Shown here one piece after another: positions 8,380 to 17,241 of a stretch of 61,202 bases of DNA (the first letter of the stretch is position 1; every line of letters starts with the position of its first letter). The stretch is from assembly GCF_002551245.1 (NCBI RefSeq), contig NZ_NTGZ01000010.1, forward strand, positions 1 to 61,202, read 5' to 3'. This DNA comes from Streptomyces sp. rh34. Its GTDB lineage: Bacteria > Actinomycetota > Actinomycetes > Streptomycetales > Streptomycetaceae. The position numbers and the translations under genes were made by a program. The notes below the pieces were generated by a model. That model was not told where the DNA came from, did not search any database, and saw only the letters and a list, made by a program, of their open reading frames with translations.

Positions 8380-9901
8380 CGCGTACCTGGCGGCGTGGCT
8401 CCAGCATCCTCTCCACCAGGTTCCGGGTGGCCCTCTGTACCAGGGGGTTGAGGTGGTCGGGCTCGTTCAGCGCGAGCGGCCAGTGGAACGTCCCGGCGAC
8501 GAAGACGAGCGTTCCCTCGGTGTTCTCGCACAGGCTGGTGTTCTGCTCGCGGCGGCCGCGGCCCCAGCTGTCCTTGTACGGGGAAGCAGCCAGGAGCGTC
8601 TGCTCGCTGTCCGCCGGTCGAGGCATCGAGGGATCGAATCCGTCGGCCTCCACCCCCACCAGACCCGGGATGCCGTCGCCGTCACGCAGCCCGGTCCCCT
8701 TCCAGAACCAGTGGCCGCTCTCCCTGACCACGAGCGGTGCGGGTTCCGCGAGGATGCCGTTGTACTGCACGCCCAGCAGGCCCTGTTCGGCCTTCCGCCG
8801 CTTCTTGGCCAGCTTGCGCCAGCGCACGGTGGGGCCCGCCGCACCCGGTTCGGGGTCCGGAGCCTCCTTGTAGCACGTCACCACCCGGCCCTCGCGGCCG
8901 TCGGCGGAGGGCTCGACGCGGATGTGGAAGTAGATGTTGTTCGAGGCGAGGAAGGCGAGATGGGTCCCGGCCGCCACCGCGTCCTCGGCGCAGTCGCGCA
9001 TCTCCTTGGACCAGTACTCGTCGTGCCCGGAGAAGACGACCGCCGTGTAGGCGCCCGGGTCGATCCGCCCCTCGTGCAGGTCCACGCTGCTCGCGTAGGT
9101 GATGTCGTATCCGGCCTCCTCGGCCCACCGGGCCGCGGCGGTGTCCATCTCGAACCACCGTGGTGCTCCGGTGTCCACGTACGGCCGGTCGAAGGAGACC
9201 CGGAAGGCCCGCTCCTCGTTGCCGCCGATCTCGCCCGCCGGGGTGTAGCCCTTGTACAGGTTCTTGCCGGTGCGTCCGTCGAAGGGCCAGAGGTTGTACG
9301 CCTGGTAGGTGGTGAAGGGCAGCACCATCAGCAGGTCGGACCGGCGCTCGGTGTCGCGTACGACGAACGGTGTGGAACTGCGGTAGCCGTCGTCCGAGGT
9401 GAAGACGGCCAGGTAGATTCCCGACACCCACGCGTCCGGGACGTCCAGGGTCCAGGCGATCGGCCAGTCGCAGGCTATGAGCCCGGTGTCCGGATCGGGA
9501 TCCGGCCGCTCATGGGGCTCCACCCGGACCGGGGCGCCGGTCAGCAGGTGCCGGGCGCCGTCACCGCCGTAGTACCCCACCCGGTAGATCGCCACGGTGC
9601 ATTCCTGGGCGCGGTGGGCCGACAGGTGAAAGCCGATCGACTCGCCGCGGCTCACCGATGTGGCAGAGGCGTACCCCTGTATCTGTATGTCCTTGTCGTC
9701 GGCGGCCCGCGTGCCACCCTGCCCGACGCGCCACTCCTGGGATCCGGCGGAGCGGTTCTCGCGCGAGACGGGGTTCTTCCCCGTACTCGCGGCAGGGCGT
9801 CTCGGCAAGGACTCCGCCTCGCCCCGCAGTTGGTAGCCGGCCACCGCTATGGCTCCGACCCCGATGGTCCCCAGGGCGACACGGCGGGACACTTTCGACA
9901 C
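8372..9901 (-). CDS. Exported N,N-dimethylformamidase beta-subunit-like protein
   Basis: The GTG at 9901 is preferred because GGAG (complement of 9910-9913) lies 8 nt upstream; the frame is open to a GTG at 9943. The 509-residue protein starts MSKVSRRVALGTIGVG, a twin-Arg motif followed by a hydrophobic stretch, so it is probably Tat-exported. The mature part matches the large beta-subunit-like domain of dimethylformamidase: TVAIYRVGYYGG, then LPFTTYQAYNLWPF, VFSGHDEYWSKEMR and FLASNNIYFHIR. No alpha subunit is nearby, so formamidase activity is not implied. A role in surface glycan handling is only a guess from its position beside the polymer cluster. It shares a terminator with the convergent gene. 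Confidence 0.75.
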   Translation of the reverse strand: MSKVSRRVALGTIGVGAIAVAGYQLRGEAESLPRRPAASTGKNPVSRENRSAGSQEWRVGQGGTRAADDKDIQIQGYASATSVSRGESIGFHLSAHRAQECTVAIYRVGYYGGDGARHLLTGAPVRVEPHERPDPDPDTGLIACDWPIAWTLDVPDAWVSGIYLAVFTSDDGYRSSTPFVVRDTERRSDLLMVLPFTTYQAYNLWPFDGRTGKNLYKGYTPAGEIGGNEERAFRVSFDRPYVDTGAPRWFEMDTAAARWAEEAGYDITYASSVDLHEGRIDPGAYTAVVFSGHDEYWSKEMRDCAEDAVAAGTHLAFLASNNIYFHIRVEPSADGREGRVVTCYKEAPDPEPGAAGPTVRWRKLAKKRRKAEQGLLGVQYNGILAEPAPLVVRESGHWFWKGTGLRDGDGIPGLVGVEADGFDPSMPRPADSEQTLLAASPYKDSWGRGRREQNTSLCENTEGTLVFVAGTFHWPLALNEPDHLNPLVQRATRNLVERMLEPRRQVRGA

Positions 9902-10035
9902 AGCACACACTCCGGGGCCCGGACGCCGGGCCTCACGCCGCACGCGTCGATACGTATGCGACGGGTGGAGTGCACAGGGGTGTGCGCACCTGTCGACCGA
10001 GTGAGAAAGGAACGAGATACAGGTGTGGCGGTTGT

Positions 10036-10185
10036 GTGACCGAACACACCACGAAGGTCAGGTCCGGGGCGCGCCGCCTTCGCCTCAGGCCCGACCGCAC
10101 CCTTCGCCAGGCAGGTGAGCAGCTGGGGGTGATGACCGGCTTCAGCTTCGCCCGCGCGCACGTGGTGGAGCGCTACGGCAGCTGA
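10036..10185 (+). CDS. Possible small protein of 49 residues, unknown function
   Basis: A GTG-started frame encodes a basic peptide (VTEHTTKVRSGARRLRLRP...) ending HVVERYGS. I do not recognise it. An AGGTG lies about 10 nt upstream, and a hairpin at 10198-10223 directly after the stop looks like its terminator, which is the main support. It could also be the remnant of a larger gene, since the flanks (9902-10035 and 10186-10456) hold no other convincing gene. Confidence 0.3.
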   Translation: MTEHTTKVRSGARRLRLRPDRTLRQAGEQLGVMTGFSFARAHVVERYGS

Positions 10186-10197
10186 GTAGCCGCGCGG

Positions 10198-10223
10198 GGT
10201 CCGCACCGTCGGTGGTGCGGGCC
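10198..10223 (+). terminator. Hairpin after the small ORF
   Basis: Ten pairs (one G-T) join 10198-10207 with 10214-10223 around a GTCGGT loop, 13 nt after the stop at 10185. Confidence 0.5.
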
Positions 10224-10456
10224 ACGCCGGCGGCTGGCCGTTCCTGTTCGGCCGGGGTGTCCTCTGGATGGTGCCGAAGCGCACTTCGCCCCGCTGACCG
10301 CGTCCTCAAGCGCGCGGACCGGAGTACGGAAGGCGAACCGGTATACCCGCAACCACCCTGCGTCACACATGCTCACAGGGAAATTGTTCGCCTGAGCGGC
10401 TGAAGTTTTGTTGATCTGTGGCCAGTTGAGGGGGCAAGGGGCCTACGCTTCATAAG

Positions 10457-11701
10457 GTGAACCAGTTGAAGTCCCGCGCCTCCCGCCCCCACGACCCGGT
10501 CGGCCAGCCCCGGGGAGGTGAGCTGCCCGGCAGGCTCTCCGACGAACTCCGTGCCGAGCTGATCGCCTTCCGCCGGGATCTGCACATGCATCCCGAGCTG
10601 GGCAACCAGGAGTTCCGCACCACCGCGGCCATCAAGGACCGGCTGGAGAAGGCCGGGCTGGAGCCGAAGGTCCTCGCCGTCGGGACCGGGCTCATGTGCG
10701 ACGTGGGGGAGTGGGACGGGGTGACGCCCATGCTGGCGTTGCGGGCGGACATCGACGCGCTGCCGATCCCGGACACCAAGGCGGGCGTGCCCTACCGGTC
10801 CACCGTGCCCGACCGGGCGCACGCCTGCGGGCACGACGTGCACACCACCACCGTGCTCGGGGCCGGGCTCGTGCTCGCCGGGCTCGACCGGGAGGGGCTG
10901 CTGCCCCACGCCGTGCGGCTGATCTTCCAGCCCGCCGAGGAGGTCCTGCCCGGGGGCGCGGTCGACGCCATCGAGTCCGGGGTGCTGGAGGGCGTCGGGC
11001 GGATCATCGGCGTGCACTGCGACCCGAAGGTGGACGTCGGGCGGATCGGGCTGCGGATCGGGGCCATCACCTCGGCCTGCGACCGGCTGGAGGTCACGCT
11101 CGACGGGCCCGGCGGGCACACCGCCCGGCCGCACCTGACCACCGACCTGGTCACCGCCGCCGCCCGGATCGCCGTCGACGTGCCCGCGCTGCTCGCCCGC
11201 CGGGTCGACGCCCGCTCCGGGCTCGCGCTGACCTGGGGGCGGCTGGAGACCGGGCACGCCCCCAACGTCATCCCGCAACACGCCGAGCTCTCCGGCACCG
11301 TCCGCTGCCTGGACCTGGACGCCTGGCGCGCGGCACCCGACCTGGTGCACGCCGCCATCGACGAGGTGGCCGGAATGCACCGGGCCAAGACCGTGGTCAA
11401 CTACGTGCGCGGGGTGCCGCCCGTGGTGAACGACGCCGAGTCCATCGGCCTGCTGGACGCCGCGATGACCGAGCGCCGCGGATCGTACGCGATCGAGGAC
11501 ACCGAGCAGAGCCTGGGCGGCGAGGACTTCTCCTGGTACCTGGAGCGGGTCCCCGGCGCGATGGCCCGCCTCGGCGTCCGGACCCCGGGCGACACGCGCG
11601 GGCTCGACCTGCACCGCGGCAACTTCGACGTGGACGAGGAAGCCATCACCGTGGGGGTCGAGCTGTTCACCGCCGCGGCACTGTTCGACGGGAACCGTTA
11701 G
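10457..11701 (+). CDS. M20-family amidohydrolase (metal-dependent amidase/carboxypeptidase)
   Basis: The 414-residue protein has the M20D signature: FRRDLHMHPELGNQEF, metal-site HACGHDVHTTT, QPAEEVLPGGA with the catalytic Glu pair, and GPGGHTARPH in the dimerisation domain. It hydrolyses an N-acyl amino acid or similar amide in the cytoplasm; the substrate is unknown. The GTG start has no ribosome site; a -10-like TACGCT (10444-10449) ends 7 nt upstream, so the transcript is probably leaderless. It stands just before the nucleoside-transport operon but lacks the palindromic operator found there, so I do not count it in that regulon. Confidence 0.87.
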   Translation: MNQLKSRASRPHDPVGQPRGGELPGRLSDELRAELIAFRRDLHMHPELGNQEFRTTAAIKDRLEKAGLEPKVLAVGTGLMCDVGEWDGVTPMLALRADIDALPIPDTKAGVPYRSTVPDRAHACGHDVHTTTVLGAGLVLAGLDREGLLPHAVRLIFQPAEEVLPGGAVDAIESGVLEGVGRIIGVHCDPKVDVGRIGLRIGAITSACDRLEVTLDGPGGHTARPHLTTDLVTAAARIAVDVPALLARRVDARSGLALTWGRLETGHAPNVIPQHAELSGTVRCLDLDAWRAAPDLVHAAIDEVAGMHRAKTVVNYVRGVPPVVNDAESIGLLDAAMTERRGSYAIEDTEQSLGGEDFSWYLERVPGAMARLGVRTPGDTRGLDLHRGNFDVDEEAITVGVELFTAAALFDGNR

Positions 11702-11803
11702 CGGAGCGTTGACACAGTCTTCGTGGGCCGTTCGTGGACCCGCGGGAGGCCTTCTGTTCACGACGATCCGGTAACGGCTTCCGTACGTGCTCTTATCTGA
11801 CAT

Positions 11804-11819
11804 CTACGCGCGTTACGAT
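11804..11819 (+). promoter_or_regulatory. Degenerate nucleoside-operator palindrome overlapping a -10 (lipoprotein gene)
   Basis: Bases 11804-11815 match the palindrome CTACGCGCGTAG in 10 of 12 positions (CTACGCGCGTTA). A -10-like TACGAT lies at 11814-11819, so a bound regulator would cover the promoter, about 60 nt before the lipoprotein start. Confidence 0.55.
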
Positions 11820-11875
11820 CGCCGCGAAACCAGCGCCGGAAGAGGCGCTTCGGTCAGGTTTGAAGGAGCCTTCCC

Positions 11876-12925
11876 TTGCGCCGGATCACCAGGATCACCA
11901 CCGTGGGCATTGCGTCCGCGGCGCTTGCTCTCAGTGTCACCGCCTGTGGCGGAAAAACGTCGTCGGACGCAGGTTCCGACTCGGGCGGCGAGAAGGCCGC
12001 CATCGCGTACGACATCGGCGGCCGCGGCGACCAGTCGTTCAACGACGCCGCCTACGCCGGACTCGCCAGGGCGGAGAAGGAACTCGACGTCAAGGGCAGC
12101 GAGGCCGAGCCCTCCGACGGTGAGGGCGACGCGGACAAGGTCCAGCGCCTCACGGAGCTGGCCCGCTCCGGCAACAACCCGGTGATCGGCGTCGGCTTCG
12201 CCTACGCCCCCGCCATCAAGAAGGTCGCGCCGAAGTTCCCGAAGACCACCTTCGGCATCATCGACGACGCCTCGGTGACCGGTGACAACATCGCCAACAT
12301 CGTCTTCAACGAGGAGCAGGGCTCCTACCTCGCCGGCGTCGCCGCCGCCAAGGTCACCAAGACGAAGACGATCGGCTTCATCGGCGGTGTCGAGACCCCG
12401 CTGATCAAGAAGTTCGAGGCGGGCTTCATCCAGGGCGCCAAGGACACCGACCCCGCGGTCAAGGTCCTCCCGCAGTACCTGACGCAGCCGCCGAACTTCG
12501 ACGGTTTCTCCAAGCCAGACCTCGGCAAGGCCGCCGCCCAGGGCCAGCTCGACAAGAAGGCCGACGTGATCTACTCGGCCGCCGGTCTGGCCGGTTCCGG
12601 TGCCATCGAGGCCGCCTCCAAGGCCGGCAAGTGGAACATCGGCGTCGACTCCGACCAGTACAAGCAGAAGGGCCTCGCGGCCTACAAGGAGTCCATCCTG
12701 ACCTCGGTCACCAAGGACGTCGAGGACTCGGTGTTCAACCTGATCAAGTCGGTCCAGGACGGCAAGCCGACCACCGGTGAGATCCGCTACGGCCTGGACA
12801 AGGACGGCGTCGGCCTGTCGATGTCCAACCCGGCGTTCGTCAAGATGACCGACGTCATCGCGGCCGTCGACAAGGCCAAGCAGGAGATCATCGACGGCAA
12901 GATCACCGTCAAGACCGCTCCGTAA
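11876..12925 (+). CDS. BMP-family nucleoside-binding lipoprotein
   Basis: The start is TTG, chosen for GAAGGAG (11862-11868) 7 nt upstream. The N-terminus is a lipoprotein signal with lipobox LSVTAC, then a Ser/Gly-rich linker. The mature part is a basic-membrane-protein (PnrA/BmpA) binding protein: AIAYDIGGRGDQSFNDAAYAG, GVGFAYAPAI, FNEEQGSYLAG and GVDSDQYKQ. Known relatives bind purine and pyrimidine nucleosides and feed RbsC-like permeases. It is the first gene of the transport region, separated from the ATPase gene by about 380 nt with a hairpin, which may let the binding protein be made in excess. Confidence 0.9.
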   Translation: MRRITRITTVGIASAALALSVTACGGKTSSDAGSDSGGEKAAIAYDIGGRGDQSFNDAAYAGLARAEKELDVKGSEAEPSDGEGDADKVQRLTELARSGNNPVIGVGFAYAPAIKKVAPKFPKTTFGIIDDASVTGDNIANIVFNEEQGSYLAGVAAAKVTKTKTIGFIGGVETPLIKKFEAGFIQGAKDTDPAVKVLPQYLTQPPNFDGFSKPDLGKAAAQGQLDKKADVIYSAAGLAGSGAIEAASKAGKWNIGVDSDQYKQKGLAAYKESILTSVTKDVEDSVFNLIKSVQDGKPTTGEIRYGLDKDGVGLSMSNPAFVKMTDVIAAVDKAKQEIIDGKITVKTAP

Positions 12926-12963
12926 CCACCCGGAGCCTCCTGCCGTACAGCTGGTTTCCCGAA

Positions 12964-13012
12964 GGCCCTGTCCGTCCCCGTGCCGCACGCCGGCCGGTGG
13001 ACGGACAGGGCC
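12964..13012 (+). terminator. Hairpin after the lipoprotein gene
   Basis: A 14-bp perfect stem pairs 12964-12977 with 12999-13012 around a 21-nt loop, 39 nt after the lipoprotein stop. It would end or attenuate transcription before the ABC genes. Confidence 0.65.
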
Positions 13013-13196
13013 GCGGGCCCATCCCCGCCGGACGGACAGGCTCCCCGCCACGGAACGCGAACGTCGAACTTCCGCGGCACCACCCGAGCTTCCCCGCCTC
13101 ACCCGAAGAAGATCCGCCTCTCGCAGTGCTCTCCCACCCGGGCCGGACCGTGCGTCCGGACCGTGACGTGCACCTGTGTTTCACGATTCGGCAGCG

Positions 13197-13208
13197 CTAC
13201 GCGTGTAG
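13197..13208 (+). promoter_or_regulatory. Nucleoside-operator palindrome before the ABC transporter genes
   Basis: CTACGCGTGTAG matches the palindrome CTACGCGCGTAG in 11 of 12 positions. A possible promoter, TTCACG (13180-13185) with an 18-nt spacer to TGTAGA (13204-13209), would be overlapped by it. Confidence 0.6.
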
Positions 13209-13307
13209 ACAGCCCTCCGGCGCGATAACTTCACCCCGCCCCTCAGGGGGTGCCCGACCCCCTCAGCCCCTCCGCCCCCGCTCCTGTCCGGCCAAGGAGA
13301 GTGCGTC

Positions 13308-14867
13308 ATCAACGCGTCCAGCAGCCCCCCTGCCGTAGAACTGCACGGCATCACCAAGCGCTTCCCCGGCGTCGTCGCCAACCACGACATCGACATCACG
13401 ATCGGCAAGGGCACGGTCCATGCCCTCGTCGGTGAGAACGGTGCCGGCAAGTCCACCCTGATGAAGATCCTCTACGGCATGCAGAAGCCGGACGAGGGCA
13501 CCATCGCGATCAACGGCGAGCAGGTCTCGTTCTCCAACCCGGGCGACGCCATCGAGCGGGGCATCGGCATGGTGCACCAGCACTTCATGCTCGCCGACAA
13601 CCTCACCGTCCTGGAGAACGTCGTCCTGGGCGGCGAGAAGCTGTACGGCATCGGCTCCGGCGCCCGGAAGAAGATCAAGGAGATCTCCGACGCGTACGGC
13701 CTGGGCATCCGGCCCGACGCGCTCGTGGAGGACCTCGGGGTCGCCGACCGGCAGCGCGTGGAGATCCTCAAGGTCCTCTACCGGGGCGCCCGCATCCTGA
13801 TCCTGGACGAGCCGACCGCGGTCCTCGTACCGCAGGAGGTCGACGCGCTCTTCGCCAACCTGCGCGAGCTCAAGTCCGAGGGCCTGACCGTCATCTTCAT
13901 CTCGCACAAGCTGGGCGAGGTGCTCTCCGTCGCCGACGAGATCACCGTCATCCGCCGCGGTACGACCGTGGGCACCGCCGACCCGGCGTCCACCACGACC
14001 AAGCAGCTCGCCGAGCTGATGGTCGGCAGCGAGCTGCCCTCGCCGGAGACCCGCGAGTCCACCGTCACCGACGTGCCGATGCTGCGCGTGCAGGACCTGG
14101 CGCTCACGGTCACCGACCCCGACGGCACCGTCCGCGACGTGCTCGCCGGCATCGACTTCACCATTCACCAGGGCGAGGTCCTCGGCATCGCCGGGGTCGA
14201 GGGCAACGGGCAGACCGAGCTGATCGAGGCCCTGATCGGCATGCGCGACCCGGACGGCGGGGTGATCACCCTCGACCAGGACGACATCTCGCACGTCCCC
14301 ACCCGCAAGCGGCGCGAGGCAGGCATCGGCTACATCCCCGAGGACCGCCACCGCCACGGCGTCCTGCTGGAGGCCCCGCTCTGGGAGAACCGCATCCTCG
14401 GCCACGTCACCGAGAAGCCCAACAGCCGCGGCTGGCTGCTGGACAACAAGGCGGCCCGCACCGACACCGAGCGCATCGTGCGCGAGTACGACGTGCGCAC
14501 CCCCGGCATCGAGGTCACCGCGGCCTCCCTCTCCGGCGGCAACCAGCAGAAGCTGATCGTCGGCCGCGAGATGAGCCACGCGCCCAAGCTCCTGATCGCC
14601 GCCCACCCCACCCGTGGCGTGGACGTCGGCGCGCAGGCGCAGATCTGGGACCAGATCCGCGAGGCACGCCGGGAAGGGCTGGCCGTCCTGCTGATCTCGG
14701 CCGACCTGGACGAGCTGATCGGGCTCTCCGACACCCTGCGCGTCATGTACCGCGGCCGACTGGTCGCCGATGCCGACCCGGCCACCATCACCCCGGAGGA
14801 ACTGGGCTCGGCCATGACCGGCGCCGCCACCGGTCACCTCGAAAGCCCGGAGGACGAGGCCCGATGA
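13308..14867 (+). CDS. Nucleoside ABC transporter ATP-binding protein, apparent AUC start
   Basis: This is a two-domain ATPase of the ribose/nucleoside type, about 519 residues. Domain 1 has Walker A VGENGAGKST and Walker B ILILDEPTAVL; domain 2 has the usual degenerate loop GVEGNGQTE and the signature LSGGNQQKLIVGRE. It powers the two permeases downstream. Homology clearly begins before the first in-frame ATG at 13461, which would remove the first Walker A. The frame is open back to 13209 but contains no ATG, GTG or TTG there. The AAGGAGA at 13294-13300 is best spaced for ATC at 13308 (INASSS...). Either AUC initiates or a base error hides the start, for example an indel after the GTG at 13301. 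Confidence 0.85.
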   Translation: MNASSSPPAVELHGITKRFPGVVANHDIDITIGKGTVHALVGENGAGKSTLMKILYGMQKPDEGTIAINGEQVSFSNPGDAIERGIGMVHQHFMLADNLTVLENVVLGGEKLYGIGSGARKKIKEISDAYGLGIRPDALVEDLGVADRQRVEILKVLYRGARILILDEPTAVLVPQEVDALFANLRELKSEGLTVIFISHKLGEVLSVADEITVIRRGTTVGTADPASTTTKQLAELMVGSELPSPETRESTVTDVPMLRVQDLALTVTDPDGTVRDVLAGIDFTIHQGEVLGIAGVEGNGQTELIEALIGMRDPDGGVITLDQDDISHVPTRKRREAGIGYIPEDRHRHGVLLEAPLWENRILGHVTEKPNSRGWLLDNKAARTDTERIVREYDVRTPGIEVTAASLSGGNQQKLIVGREMSHAPKLLIAAHPTRGVDVGAQAQIWDQIREARREGLAVLLISADLDELIGLSDTLRVMYRGRLVADADPATITPEELGSAMTGAATGHLESPEDEAR

Positions 14868-15982
14868 AGAAATTCGACAAGGACCGGCTGATCCTGGGCT
14901 TCGCCGGCCCGGTGCTCGCCCTGGTCGTCGCCCTCGCGCTGACGACCGTGGTGCTGCTCGCCTCCGGCCGCGACCCCTTCGAGCCGTACCGGATCATGTT
15001 CGAGTCGGCCGGCTACGTTGACGTTCAGGTCCTGATCGTCAACCAGGCCGGTACGTACTACCTCGCCGCACTCGCCGTGGCCGTCGGCTTCCGGATGAAC
15101 CTCTTCAACATCGGCGTCGACGGGCAGTACCGCCTCGCCGCCATGATGGCCGCGCTGGTCGGCGCGAGCGTCAGCCTGCCGGGGCCGCTGCACATCGCGT
15201 TGATCGTGATCGTCGCGATGCTGGTCGGCGCGTTCTGGTCGGGCATCGCGGGCTTCCTCAAGACCACCCGCGGGGTGAGCGAGGTCGTCTCGACGATCAT
15301 GCTCAACTCGATCGCCACCGCCCTGGTCGCCTGGATGATCCTGCCGAAGAACTTCGGCGAGCAGCCCGCCGGATCCAACAACCTGACCACCGGTGAGATC
15401 CCGGAGTCCGGCTGGTTCCCGGGGCTGCCGATGGGCGACCAGGCCGGGGAGATCTACGGCTTCACGTTCGTCGCCGCGGGCTGCGGCCTCCTGTACTGGT
15501 TCGTGCTGAACCGCACCCGGTTCGGCTTCGACCTGCGCGCCACCGGCGCCAGCGCGAGCGCCGCCCAGGCCTCCGGCGTGGACGCCAAGAAGATGATCCT
15601 CACCTCGATGCTGATCTCCGGTGCGGTCGCGGGCCTGGCCGGAATGCCGACGCTGCTCGGCGACACCCACACCTACAGCCTCGACTTCCCCACCGGTATC
15701 GGCTTCACCGGCATCACCATCGCGCTGCTGGGCCGCAACAACCCGCTCGGCATCGCCTTCAGCGCCCTGTTGATCGCCTTCCTGGACAAGTCGTCGGCCT
15801 CGCTCGACCAGTACGGGTACGAGAAGGAGATCGCCACGATCATGCAGGGCCTGATCGTGATCTCGGTCGTCGTCTCCTACGAGCTGGTCCGCCGGTACGG
15901 CATCCGCCGCCAGCAGCAGAAGGTCGGCGAGGAGCTCGCCGCCGGCCATGCCCTCAAGACCGAGAAGGAGGCGGCCCTGTGA
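14864..15982 (+). CDS. Nucleoside ABC transporter permease (RbsC/LivH-like), first subunit
   Basis: The 372-residue membrane protein overlaps the ATPase stop by 4 nt (ATGA), so translation is coupled. It has a short basic N-terminus (MKKFDKDRLILG), about eight to ten helices, and the FNIGVDGQYRLAA and TTRGVSEVVSTIMLN motifs typical of BMP-linked nucleoside permeases (RnsC/YufP type). It forms the membrane channel with the next gene product. Confidence 0.92.
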   Translation: MKKFDKDRLILGFAGPVLALVVALALTTVVLLASGRDPFEPYRIMFESAGYVDVQVLIVNQAGTYYLAALAVAVGFRMNLFNIGVDGQYRLAAMMAALVGASVSLPGPLHIALIVIVAMLVGAFWSGIAGFLKTTRGVSEVVSTIMLNSIATALVAWMILPKNFGEQPAGSNNLTTGEIPESGWFPGLPMGDQAGEIYGFTFVAAGCGLLYWFVLNRTRFGFDLRATGASASAAQASGVDAKKMILTSMLISGAVAGLAGMPTLLGDTHTYSLDFPTGIGFTGITIALLGRNNPLGIAFSALLIAFLDKSSASLDQYGYEKEIATIMQGLIVISVVVSYELVRRYGIRRQQQKVGEELAAGHALKTEKEAAL

Positions 15983-17241
15983 GCACGAGCAAAGCCACCG
16001 CCGCACGCGTCGCCCCCACCAAGGGCGGGCGCCGCAAGCTCTCCCTGCCCGTCGTCCTCCTGATCATCGCGGGCGCCCTCGCCCTGATCTCCCTGGTGCG
16101 CCTCATCAGCGGCGCGAACGACATCACCTCGGTCGGCCAGGTCCGCGGCGCCCTGTCACTCGCCGTCCCGATCGGCCTCGCCGGCCTCGGCGGACTGTGG
16201 GCCGAGCGCGCGGGCGTCGTCAACATCGGCCTCGAAGGCATGATGGTCCTGGGCACCTGGTTCGGCGCCTGGGCCGGGTTCCAGTGGGGCCCGTGGGTGG
16301 GCGTCCTCTTCGGCATCCTCGGCGGTTGCCTCGGCGGCCTGCTGCACGCGGTCATCACCGTCACCTTCGGTGTGAACCACATCGTCTCCGGCGTGGCCAT
16401 CAACATCCTCGCCGTCGGCGTCACCCGCTACCTCTCCAACTTCGCCTTCGACGGCATCGAGGGCGGCTCCTCCAAGCAGTCCCCGCGCATCGATCCGATC
16501 GACAGGATCACCGTTCCAGGGCTTTCGGACTGGATGCAGGACCTGCAACAACAACACTGGTTCCTGATCTCCGACATCGCCGGCATCATCGGCGGGCTCG
16601 TCACCGGGCTCTCCCTGCTCACCGTCGTCGCCCTGCTGCTGATCCCCGCCACCTGGTGGATCCTGTGGCGCACGCCGTTCGGGCTGCGGCTGCGCTCCTG
16701 CGGCGAGAGCCCCGTGGCCGCCGAGACCCTCGGCGTCAACGTCTACAAGTACAAGTACATCGCCGTCACGGTCTCCGGCGGCCTGGCGGGTCTGGGCGGC
16801 GCGTTCCTCGCGATCGTCGCCACCGGCATCTACCAGGAGGGCCAGACCGGCGGCCGCGGCTACATCGGTCTCGCCGCGATGATCTTCGGTAACTGGATGC
16901 CGGGCGGCATGGCGCTGGGCGCCGGGCTCTTCGGCTTCACCGACAGCCTCAAGCTGCGCGGCGGTGCGGAGAACGTCCACGCGATGCTGCTCCTGCTGGC
17001 GATCCTGCTGGTCGTCGCGGTGTTCTGGCAGCTGTACCGGAAGAAGTACGTCGCCGCGGTGATCTCGGCGGCCGTCTCGGCGCTGCTGTTCACCTGGTAC
17101 TTCCTGACCGACCAGGTGCCGAGCCAGTTCGTCGACGCCGCCCCGTACGTCACGACGCTGCTGGTCCTCTCGCTCTCCGCGCAACGGCTGCGGATGCCCA
17201 AGGCCAACGGCTTGCCGTACCGCAAGGGCGAGGGCAAGTGA
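15979..17241 (+). CDS. Nucleoside ABC transporter permease, second subunit
   Basis: The 420-residue membrane protein starts at a GTG overlapping the previous stop by 4 nt. It carries the paired permease signature GVVNIGLEGMMVLG and TFGVNHIVSGVAINILAVG, and GRGYIGLAAMIFGNW near residue 295. It is longer than many YufQ/RnsD homologues, with two extra C-terminal helices. Its stop overlaps cdd (GTGA), tying import directly to cytidine deamination. Confidence 0.92.
   Translation: MSTSKATAARVAPTKGGRRKLSLPVVLLIIAGALALISLVRLISGANDITSVGQVRGALSLAVPIGLAGLGGLWAERAGVVNIGLEGMMVLGTWFGAWAGFQWGPWVGVLFGILGGCLGGLLHAVITVTFGVNHIVSGVAINILAVGVTRYLSNFAFDGIEGGSSKQSPRIDPIDRITVPGLSDWMQDLQQQHWFLISDIAGIIGGLVTGLSLLTVVALLLIPATWWILWRTPFGLRLRSCGESPVAAETLGVNVYKYKYIAVTVSGGLAGLGGAFLAIVATGIYQEGQTGGRGYIGLAAMIFGNWMPGGMALGAGLFGFTDSLKLRGGAENVHAMLLLLAILLVVAVFWQLYRKKYVAAVISAAVSALLFTWYFLTDQVPSQFVDAAPYVTTLLVLSLSAQRLRMPKANGLPYRKGEGK

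Larger units (their letters stand above)
12926..13307 (+). other. Intergenic region between lipoprotein and ABC ATPase genes
   Basis: No convincing gene. It holds the hairpin above, a second copy of GGACGGACAGG near 13030-13041, an inverted repeat around 13143-13162 (GGACCG/CGGTCC-like), the operator-like palindrome at 13197-13208, and the AAGGAGA ribosome site at 13294-13300. Confidence 0.5.
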
